DNA from: JBBRUG01 sp038247995
GTDB taxonomy: Bacteria; Chloroflexota; Chloroflexia; Chloroflexales; Chloroflexaceae
Direction: 5' to 3'
Length of the DNA: 32,362 bases
NCBI GenBank assembly: GCA_038247995.1
Contig: JBBRUG010000018.1
Location: forward strand, 1 to 32,362
A program made the translations under genes and the position numbers. This document shows, one piece after another, positions 1-9,510 of the stretch (positions are counted from its first letter, which is position 1; each line of letters opens with the position of its first letter). The notes beneath the pieces are model-generated. The model saw only the letters and a program-made list of their open reading frames with translations. It made no database searches and had not been told where the DNA came from.

Positions 1-1
1 C

Positions 2-868
2 CTGGGCCGCAGCCTGGAACTTCATTTGCGCGACGGCGAGACGTACGAGCTTGCGATCGACAGTTGCAGTGCCAACCAGAACCGGCAGATCGACCTGATC
101 CTGCCAAATGGCGACGCAATCAGCCTGACGGATGCAGATGATGACGGACGCTACAGCGGCATGCTCGTCTTCGACGAGAGTGGTTCGATCGACGCTCTGC
201 GGACGGCGCAGAGCACACCGTCTGAGTTCCAACTGGCCGTGCGCGATGGTGGCGTGGAGCAGCGCTTTGCCATGGCGGTCCAATCACTGGGCGCGGGCGA
301 GGTGCGTGATCAGCGTAACGGGCAACCCTTGGCCGATGTCAGCGTTACGGCGCTGGCGCCGGGCCTGGGCGGCGCAGCGCTACCGGCAGCGGCAGCCGGT
401 GGCCCGAACCCGCAGACCACCGACGCCGACGGGCGCTACGCCTTTACAACGCTGGGCGGTACGTTACGCCTGCTGGCGACGCGCACGGGGTATCAGCCGT
501 ACCGCTCGTGGGATCTTGCGACGCCTAACGGCCTTCTCGCCGCTGCGATCACGCTCACGCCGACGACTGCCGAAGCGCCGGATCACACCGTTTACATCAC
601 TGCCAACGGCTTTGTTCCGGCGGTGCTGACGGCGGCGCCGGGCAGCGTGATCGAGTGGGTCAACCTCGACTCAACCGAGCGCGGCGTACGCGGTGCTGCC
701 GGCGACAGCGGGGCGTTGGCGCCGGGCGCAAGTTATCGGCTGCGGCTGGCGAGTACGGGCGGCAGTTTCACCTTCAGCGACCCGTCTAACGTGGGCAGCA
801 CAGCGACGATTGTTACTGAAGGTACGGCGGCGGAGTTCCGCCTCTTCTTGCCGCTGATTGGGCGCTGA
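2..868 (+). CDS. C-terminal part of a secreted protein with a carboxypeptidase-regulatory-like and a cupredoxin-like domain (5' end outside window)
   Basis: The reading frame is open from the first bases of the window, so the N-terminus and any signal peptide lie upstream. About 289 codons are visible. Around window residues 100-190 the sequence resembles a carboxypeptidase-regulatory-like beta-sandwich ('PNPQTTDADGRYAFTTLGG', a typical D-x-D/N-G-x-Y-x-F strand). The last ~95 residues resemble a cupredoxin ('TVYITANGFVPAVLTAAPGS', then V-I-E-W-V-N). However, the usual copper ligands are not where expected: Arg residues replace the first His, and the C-terminal Y-H-C...H...M segment reads 'FTFSDPSNVG'. 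The fold may therefore be kept without copper. The protein ends in FLPLIGR, nearly the same ending as the exported protein at 24402-25733. A surface or secreted role is inferred; no function is assigned. Confidence 0.75.
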   Translation: MGRSLELHLRDGETYELAIDSCSANQNRQIDLILPNGDAISLTDADDDGRYSGMLVFDESGSIDALRTAQSTPSEFQLAVRDGGVEQRFAMAVQSLGAGEVRDQRNGQPLADVSVTALAPGLGGAALPAAAAGGPNPQTTDADGRYAFTTLGGTLRLLATRTGYQPYRSWDLATPNGLLAAAITLTPTTAEAPDHTVYITANGFVPAVLTAAPGSVIEWVNLDSTERGVRGAAGDSGALAPGASYRLRLASTGGSFTFSDPSNVGSTATIVTEGTAAEFRLFLPLIGR

Positions 869-880
869 TGTGGTAGGATA

Positions 881-918
881 GTGCAGTAAAGACGCAGCAC
901 GCTGCGTCTTTACTGCAC
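881..918. terminator. Long perfect inverted repeat after the secreted-protein gene
   Basis: GTGCAGTAAAGACGCAGC pairs perfectly with its reverse complement across a very short centre (18-bp arms; about 17 bp with a CACG loop). An outer pair TGGTAGG (871-877) / CCTACCA (929-935) brackets it. There is no T-run, so it may be a Rho-independent-like 3' end, an mRNA-stabilising hairpin or a dispersed palindromic element. It fills the gap between the secreted-protein stop and the nadC start. Confidence 0.7.
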
Positions 919-939
919 AGAAAGCCAACCTACCAAATT

Positions 940-1782
940 ATGGAACTTACACCCTTCCTTGTTCATGAAATTGTCGTTCGGGCGCTGGCGGAAGACATCG
1001 GCACGGGCGATCTGGCGGGCCTGGCCATCCCCCCTGACGCCACAGCGGAGGCGCGCTTTGTGCCGCGCCGCGAAGGTACAACCGCCGGGTTGGCGGTGGC
1101 GGGCGCCGTGTTTGCCGCCGTTGATCCGGCACTCAGTTTTACGGCGCAGATTGCCGATGGTACGCAGTTTACGGCAGGCCAGACAATCGCTACCGTGCGC
1201 GGGCCGGCGCGCAGCCTGCTGATGGGCGAGCGGGTCGCGCTGAACCTGCTTCAGCGCCTCTGCGGCATTGCAACCTTAACGGCAAGCTATGTAGAGGCCG
1301 TGGCCGGCACCAATGCGCGCATCCTCGACACGCGCAAAACCACGCCGGGGCTACGCGCCCTGGAGAAATACGCTGTGCGGATGGGCGGCGGGGTCAATCA
1401 TCGGTTTGGCCTGTACGACGGGGTGATGCTAAAAGACAACCACCTGGCGATCCTCGCCGCGAACGGCGTGGATCTGGGCGCTGCCGTAGCCCGCGCGCGG
1501 GCCGCCGTCGGGCCGATGGTGCGGGTCGAGGTGGAGGTGGAGACGGTGGAACAGGCCGGCATTGCAGCGGCAGTCGGCGCCGACTTGATTATGCTCGACA
1601 ATATGCCGCCGGAGGAGTTGCGTGCGGCGGTGGCGCTGATCGCCGGGCGGGCGCGCAGCGAGGCGAGCGGCGGGATCACCCTGGCGACAATCCGCGCCGT
1701 AGCCGCGAGCGGCGTCGATTTTATTTCCGTCGGCGCACTGACCCACTCGGCGGCGGCGCTGGACATCGGGTTGGATATGTAG
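940..1782 (+). CDS. nadC: Nicotinate-nucleotide pyrophosphorylase (carboxylating), quinolinate phosphoribosyltransferase
   Basis: NadC joins quinolinate to PRPP, releasing CO2 and pyrophosphate to give nicotinate mononucleotide in de novo NAD synthesis in the cytoplasm. The 280-residue length is normal for the family. Hallmarks are seen in order: EDIGTGD near residue 20, ILDTRKTTPGLR at about 128-139 (Arg132/Lys133 in the phosphoribosyl/quinolinate site), GGGVNHRFGLYDGVMLKDNH, the EVEVE acidic strand, LDNM, EASGGI, and GVDFISVGALTHS at the C-terminus. The ATG at 940 has no good Shine-Dalgarno sequence in front of it; the upstream bases belong to the foot of a hairpin. No nadA or nadB is adjacent, so it is a lone pathway gene here. 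The family call is secure. Confidence 0.97.
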   Translation: MELTPFLVHEIVVRALAEDIGTGDLAGLAIPPDATAEARFVPRREGTTAGLAVAGAVFAAVDPALSFTAQIADGTQFTAGQTIATVRGPARSLLMGERVALNLLQRLCGIATLTASYVEAVAGTNARILDTRKTTPGLRALEKYAVRMGGGVNHRFGLYDGVMLKDNHLAILAANGVDLGAAVARARAAVGPMVRVEVEVETVEQAGIAAAVGADLIMLDNMPPEELRAAVALIAGRARSEASGGITLATIRAVAASGVDFISVGALTHSAAALDIGLDM

Positions 1783-1784
1783 CA

Positions 1785-1819
1785 GGACGCCGGACGCCGG
1801 ACACCGGACGCCGGACGCC
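1785..1819. repeat. 7-bp tandem repeat GGACGCC, five copies
   Basis: Five consecutive copies of GGACGCC begin just after the nadC stop; the third copy is GGACACC. They are followed by an irregular run of GGGCGATGG-like units to about 1858. This looks like slippage-prone low-complexity intergenic DNA. Confidence 0.85.
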
Positions 1820-1856
1820 GGGGCGATGGGTGATGGACGCCGGGCGATGGGCGATG

Positions 1857-1924
1857 GGCCGAAGCATTCGCCACGACTGGATAGATTTTTTGGTGCGATC
1901 ACGTCTATAGCGAATGCTTCGGCC
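1857..1924. repeat. Inverted repeat with GGCCGAAGCAT arms (copy 1)
   Basis: Perfect 15-bp arms GGCCGAAGCATTCGC (1857-1871) and its complement (1910-1924) enclose 38 bp that include a TTTTTT run. A near-identical arm (GGCCGAAGCATGCGC) forms a similar structure at 28154-28214. The two copies suggest a dispersed palindromic element. Copy 1 lies between the convergent ends of nadC and the DUF418 gene, so it could also act as a bidirectional terminator. Confidence 0.75.
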
Positions 1925-1937
1925 TTACGATCCGACG

Positions 1938-3230
1938 TCATAGCGGTGATGGTCGGCGGTCCGTCAGCCCCGTCGTGCGCCACAGCGGTTGCGGGCGCAT
2001 ATAGGTAAGTGTGCGCCAGAGCCATTCGGCGGGGCCGTAGCGGAAACGGCGCATCCAGACGTGGCTCAGCGGGATCTGGAGGCCGAAGATGATGAACGTG
2101 AGCAGCAAGCCCTGTGCGGCGCCCATACTTCCCGACAACCCCAATCCGTACCCATAGAAAATGAACGTCGCGATGATCGATTGGAGCAGGTAGTTGCTCA
2201 GGGCCATCTGCCCAACCGGCGCAAGCAGCGCAATCAGGCGTTGGCCGAAAGCAACCTGGCTGAGTAGCGCAAACGCGCCGACATACGCCAGGCTCTGTGC
2301 CGGGCCGCCGATATGCAGCGCGCCTGCGCCGCCGATGAGTTGAGTTAGCCCGCTCAGCGTTACGGCATTCGCGCCAATCAGGCTTGCATAGATCAGATTG
2401 GCCGGCACGCCAACCAGCAACCCGAAGATCAGCAGCCGGCGGAAGAGCGGCAGATGCTGATCGACACGCTGAAACACCTCGCGCCGCCCCAGATACGCCC
2501 CGATCAAAAACATCATCAGCACACTTGGCGCCGTGAATAGCATAGATGGCCAGATCAGCGTTGCCAATTCGTTCCAGCGCTGTGCTGTGATCGCCAGAAA
2601 ATTGCCGTCGCGATAGACCACCTGCGCCTGCGCGAGATCAATCTCGAAGGTTGCCATACTGCTGGTCAACTCGCGATCAAACTCTGTGGAAAGCTCCGGC
2701 TGGGTTTGCACAAACGCCAGGCCGGCGTAGCCCAAACCATAGAAAGGTAGCGGCAGCAGAAACAGCGCAAGCGCCCAGATCAGGAGCGTGCGGGGGCGCT
2801 TGACCCAACTGAAGAGCAGCAATACCGCACCCATCAGCGCATACGTAACCAGAATATCGCCGGTCCAGATAAACACCGCATGGACTATTCCAAAGCCCAG
2901 CAGCACCAGCAGGCGACGCAGGTAAAACGGCACAAACGCATCGCCGCGTTCGCGGGCGCGGGTAAGCATAATGCTGAAGCCAAGCCCGAACAGCAGCGAA
3001 AAGAGGGTATAGAACTTGCTGGTAGCAAAGAAGCTTACCAACCAGGTGGCCGCCTGATCGAGCGGCGCTTGATCGGTGGCAAGGCCCATGAACGAAGCCT
3101 GAATCGGTTCGCGGAAGAGCGCCATATTCACCGCGAGAATACCCAGCAAGGCAAAGCCGCGTAATGCATCGATCAGTTGAATTCGCGCCTTGCTCTGGGT
3201 TGGCTCCAGAGGAGTGGATGGATGTTCCAT
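1938..3230 (-). CDS. DUF418 family integral membrane protein (YeiB-like)
   Basis: A polytopic membrane protein of 430 residues with about ten hydrophobic segments. The N-terminal 'IDALRGFALLGILAVNM' segment and the C-terminal stretch 'YLLQSIIATFIFYGYG' through 'SHVWMRRFRYGPAEWLWRTL' are the signature regions of DUF418 proteins, which are related in layout to acyltransferase-3/DUF1624 membrane proteins. The substrate is unknown for the family. The start was set at the ATG at 3230 because AAGGAG precedes it at good spacing (GGAG-cttt-ATG); the frame stays open further upstream but that extension is not hydrophobic and has no ribosome site. It converges on nadC across a repeat-rich gap. The family is clear, the function is not known. 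Confidence 0.9.
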   Translation of the reverse strand: MEHPSTPLEPTQSKARIQLIDALRGFALLGILAVNMALFREPIQASFMGLATDQAPLDQAATWLVSFFATSKFYTLFSLLFGLGFSIMLTRARERGDAFVPFYLRRLLVLLGFGIVHAVFIWTGDILVTYALMGAVLLLFSWVKRPRTLLIWALALFLLPLPFYGLGYAGLAFVQTQPELSTEFDRELTSSMATFEIDLAQAQVVYRDGNFLAITAQRWNELATLIWPSMLFTAPSVLMMFLIGAYLGRREVFQRVDQHLPLFRRLLIFGLLVGVPANLIYASLIGANAVTLSGLTQLIGGAGALHIGGPAQSLAYVGAFALLSQVAFGQRLIALLAPVGQMALSNYLLQSIIATFIFYGYGLGLSGSMGAAQGLLLTFIIFGLQIPLSHVWMRRFRYGPAEWLWRTLTYMRPQPLWRTTGLTDRRPSPL

Positions 3231-3530
3231 AAAGCTCCTTGTCGGTAGTGCGCAGATGCTGAAGCGCACAATAGAGAATGGTGTAGCATCAGGGTTTACT
3301 GAGTTGCATACATACTTCCTTGGGCGCGGGCGCTGACGCGCCGCGCATTTCCGATCTGGCGGCTGGGCGCTAAAGCGCCTTGGCTGAACCGAGTGTACGC
3401 GCAGCGCCATTCAGGGTGCATGATGTATGCCAGCAGTATACGTTTCAACTGCGCCGTCCGTTTTACGGAGTTATGCCAAAAGTGTTGCATGCTCCGGCAG
3501 GGCTGTTGCAACGTCTGCGATCTGCGCCAT

Positions 3531-3640
3531 CCTCACCTCACCCCCCAACCCGCGCTCCGTCACGTGGAGCGGGTGGGCCGGACAGCATTGCAATGCGCTA
3601 TCTCCCCGCTCCCGTTCAGGGAGCGGGGCAGGGGTGAGGG
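3531..3640. repeat. Nested inverted-repeat (MITE-like) element
   Basis: The outer ends CCTCACC (3531-3537) and GGTGAGG (about 3633-3639) are complementary. Inside sit two further hairpins: CGCTCC/GGAGCG near 3553-3571 and the perfect 10-bp stem CCCCGCTCCC-GTTCA-GGGAGCGGGG at 3604-3628. This architecture (terminal inverted repeat with internal hairpins and no coding capacity) fits a small non-autonomous or REP-like repeat. No target-site duplication was identified. Confidence 0.55.
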
Positions 3641-3695
3641 CGTTTGGGTGCCTGCCGCTGACGTTGCATCAGCCCTGCATGCGTCGGTGCCGCGT

Positions 3696-3725
3696 TTGAC
3701 TCACCTTGCTGCCGTGGGGTACAAT
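3696..3725 (+). promoter_or_regulatory. Sigma70-type promoter for the glgE-trehalose cluster
   Basis: TTGACT (3696-3701) and TACAAT (3720-3725) are separated by 18 bases; both hexamers match consensus at five of six positions. Predicted transcription start is about 3732, giving a leader of roughly 107 bases before glgE. It is the best promoter-like sequence I see in the window. Confidence 0.6.
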
Positions 3726-3837
3726 CGTTGCAGACGCTGCGCCTGCATAAGATAGCTTTTTTGATGCTTAGGAGTACCTGAGCAATTGTTTTGGCGTGGC
3801 GTAATGAGCTACGACTGTATCGCGTACGAAAGGGGAA

Positions 3838-5892
3838 ATGATGCCAGCTCAGGCCAAACCGGCCCCGACAGGCCACTACCGTGTCGACGCGACGGAACGT
3901 AATGGGCACGAACTCGCTGTATTCGGCGAGGGCCGTCGCCGGGTGATTATTGAGGGTGTTACGCCGCAGATCGATGGCGGGCGCTACCCGGTCAAGCGCG
4001 TTGTCGGCGATACGGTAATTGTGGAGTGCGACGCCTTCGCCGACGGTCACGATGTGCTGGTTGCTGCTGTGCGCTATCGTGCGCCGGGTGCGGCGTGGCA
4101 AGAAGCGCCGCTGGAGCCGTTGGTGAATGATCGTTGGCGCGGCGTGTTTACCGTCGATACGCTAGGGCGCTATGAGTACACGGTGTTGGCCTGGATCGAC
4201 CGCTTCGCGACCTGGGAGCATCAGTTGCACAAGCGCGTCGAGGCCGGCCAGGATGTCGCCGTGGATTTGCAGATCGGTGCGGCCCTGGTAGCTGAGGCGG
4301 CTGAGGCGGCGAGTGGCGACGGAGCGGCCACACTAAAGCGTTACGCCGCATCCGTCGGCGCCGGCGATGTGCAGGCGGCCTACAACGCTGAACTGGCCGA
4401 TCTGATGGCCGCGCACCTGCCGCGCCGGTATGCTGCGACATACGAGCGTACCCTGGCGATCACGGTTGATCGCGAGCGGGCGCGCTTCTCGGCCTGGTAC
4501 GAACTCTTCCCGCGCTCAACCGCCCCCGAGCATGGCCGCCACGGTACCTTCCAGGATGTGATCCGGCGCTTGCCCTATGTGGCCGAGCTCGGCTTCGACA
4601 TCCTCTACTTGCCGCCGATCCACCCGATCGGGCGCGCCCACCGCAAGGGCAAGAATAACAGCGTTAGCGCGCAACCTGGCGAGCCGGGTAGTCCCTGGGC
4701 GATCGGCGCCGAAGAGGGCGGCCATATGAGCGTTCACCCTGAACTGGGCACGCTCGAAGATTTCCGCACCCTGGTAGGCGCCGCCCGTGATCACGGCCTC
4801 GAAATTGCGCTCGATATCGCTTTCCAGTGCGCTCCCGACCACCCGTATGTCAAGGAGCACCCGGAGTGGTTCCGCGCTCGCCCCGACGGTACGATCCAGT
4901 ACGCTGAGAACCCGCCCAAGAAATACCAGGATATCTACCCCTTCGATTTTGAGACCAGCGATTGGGAAGGGCTCTGGCTCGAATTGAAGCGGATCTTCGA
5001 TTTCTGGATCGCGCAGGGCGTGTATGTGTTCCGCGTCGATAATCCGCACACGAAGAGTTTCCGCTTCTGGGAGTGGTGCATCAGCGCGATCAAGGCTGAG
5101 CATCCTGAAGTGCTGTTCCTCTCCGAAGCCTTTACCCGCCCGAAGATGATGTATAGCCTGGCCAAGCGCGGCTTCACCCAGAGTTATACCTACTTCACCT
5201 GGCGTACCACCAAGTGGGATCTCACGACCTATCTCACCGAGCTAACTCAGACTGAAGCGCGTGAGTTCTTCGGGCCGAATTTCTGGCCCAACACGCCCGA
5301 CATTCTCACCCCGCAATTTTACCCTGGCCACCGGGCCACATTCCTCATCCGCGCTGCACTGGCCGCGACGCTCACGGCTAACTGGGGCATGTACGGCCCA
5401 GTGTACGAGCTCATGGAGCATGTGCCGGCGCCTGGGCGTGAGGAGAACCTCGACAATGAGAAGTACGAGATCCGCCACTGGGATCTGAACCAACCCAACA
5501 GCTTGCGGAGCTTTATTGCCGCGTTGAACCGCATCCGCCGCGAGAACCCGGCGCTCCAGCGCAACGACAGCCTGCGCTTCCATCGCGTTGACAGCAATTT
5601 TGCCGAGAGCGATCAACTGATCGCTTACAGCAAAACCAGCCCCGACGGCAGCAATGTGGTGCTGGTGGTGATCAACCTCGACCCGCTGCGCACCCAATCC
5701 GGTTGGGTTGAGGCGCCCCTCGACGATTGGGGCGGCGGCAGTGTCCAGGTTCACGATCAAATCAGCGATGCGCGTTATGTCTGGAACAATGCCTTCAACT
5801 ATGTGGAACTCAATCCACTCCAGATGCCTGTCCACATCTTCACCCTGCGGCGCCGCGTGCGCGACAACCGGGGCTTTGAGTATTACGCCTAA
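3838..5892 (+). CDS. glgE: Alpha-1,4-glucan:maltose-1-phosphate maltosyltransferase
   Basis: GlgE (GH13 subfamily 3) adds maltosyl units from maltose-1-phosphate to the non-reducing end of alpha-1,4-glucan, releasing phosphate. The 684-residue protein has the usual GlgE N-terminal beta-domain (DUF3416, about 30-190, with RRRVIIEGVTPQIDGGRYPVK), a (beta/alpha)8 barrel from 'FSAWYELFPRS' (about 220), and a C-terminal beta-domain. The catalytic Asp is Asp401 in FRVDNPHTK and the acid/base Glu is Glu430 in LSEAFTRPK; Asp488 lies in NTPDIL. The loop GKNNS and 'DEKYEIRHWD'-like segment (here NEKYEIRHWD) are also GlgE-like. Two ATGs abut at 3838 and 3841; the second sits better behind AAAGGGG. It leads a co-directional cluster with treS-mak, glgB, treZ and treY, and is probably driven by the promoter at 3696-3725. 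Confidence 0.96.
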   Translation: MMPAQAKPAPTGHYRVDATERNGHELAVFGEGRRRVIIEGVTPQIDGGRYPVKRVVGDTVIVECDAFADGHDVLVAAVRYRAPGAAWQEAPLEPLVNDRWRGVFTVDTLGRYEYTVLAWIDRFATWEHQLHKRVEAGQDVAVDLQIGAALVAEAAEAASGDGAATLKRYAASVGAGDVQAAYNAELADLMAAHLPRRYAATYERTLAITVDRERARFSAWYELFPRSTAPEHGRHGTFQDVIRRLPYVAELGFDILYLPPIHPIGRAHRKGKNNSVSAQPGEPGSPWAIGAEEGGHMSVHPELGTLEDFRTLVGAARDHGLEIALDIAFQCAPDHPYVKEHPEWFRARPDGTIQYAENPPKKYQDIYPFDFETSDWEGLWLELKRIFDFWIAQGVYVFRVDNPHTKSFRFWEWCISAIKAEHPEVLFLSEAFTRPKMMYSLAKRGFTQSYTYFTWRTTKWDLTTYLTELTQTEAREFFGPNFWPNTPDILTPQFYPGHRATFLIRAALAATLTANWGMYGPVYELMEHVPAPGREENLDNEKYEIRHWDLNQPNSLRSFIAALNRIRRENPALQRNDSLRFHRVDSNFAESDQLIAYSKTSPDGSNVVLVVINLDPLRTQSGWVEAPLDDWGGGSVQVHDQISDARYVWNNAFNYVELNPLQMPVHIFTLRRRVRDNRGFEYYA

Positions 5893-5895
5893 CAT

Positions 5896-5931
5896 GACTG
5901 GTCAGGTTGCGCTTGCGCAACCTGACCAGTC
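5896..5931. repeat. Long perfect hairpin between glgE and treS-mak
   Basis: GACTGGTCAGGTTGCGC and its exact complement are separated by only TT (17-bp arms), starting three bases after the glgE stop. There is no following T-run. It could protect the glgE 3' end, partly terminate transcription, or be a dispersed palindrome. Confidence 0.75.
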
Positions 5932-5978
5932 AAATGCTTGAAGGGGAACCCGCGTGTTCCCCCGTCTTTGGAGTATGA

Positions 5979-9365
<3,387 letters not shown>

Positions 9366-9510
9366 AGCGCTGTGCGTTTCCGTTGCGGCAACCGGCCGCT
9401 TTAGCGGCCCCGAATGCGACGCGGGTCTTCGCCCGCAGCCGCGCCTTTACACATACCGAGCGAGGCGCGCCCTTCTGGGCGCGACGAGATACCCATAAGG
9501 ATATTACTCT
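9366..9510. repeat. Cluster of small hairpins in the treS-glgB junction
   Basis: Several short GC-rich stems follow one another: AGCGCT-GA-AGCGCT across the treS stop (9358-9371), GGCCGC-TTTA-GCGGCC (9394-9409), GCGGG-TCTTCG-CCCGC (9421-9436) and CGCGCCC-TTCT-GGGCGCG (9466-9483). Similar TTCA/TTTA-loop stems occur at 13760-13815 and 23207-23264. AAGGA upstream of the glgB ATG at 9511 is the likely ribosome site. Confidence 0.7.

Larger units (their letters stand above)
3231..3837. other. 607-bp non-coding stretch between DUF418 gene and glgE
   Basis: No convincing gene is present. It holds small GC-rich hairpins (e.g. GGCGC-TAAA-GCGCC at 3366-3379), a nested inverted-repeat element at 3531-3640, a sigma70-like promoter at 3696-3725 directed at glgE, and a roughly 108-base glgE leader with a weak hairpin at 3766-3783 (GCTTAGG-AGTA-CCTGAGC). 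Confidence 0.7.

Noticed and set aside
1398..2025. Minus-strand frames over the nadC 3' end
   Set aside because: They read through the GGACGCC tandem repeat and nadC antisense; no protein-like composition.
3764..3781. Five-codon upstream frame (ATG to TGA) in the glgE leader
   Set aside because: Too short to distinguish from chance, and no ribosome site at proper spacing.
3758..3783. AT-rich leader hairpin before glgE as a riboswitch or attenuator
   Set aside because: Only a 7-bp stem with a wobble; no recognisable aptamer core and no T-run after it. Kept only as a weak leader hairpin.
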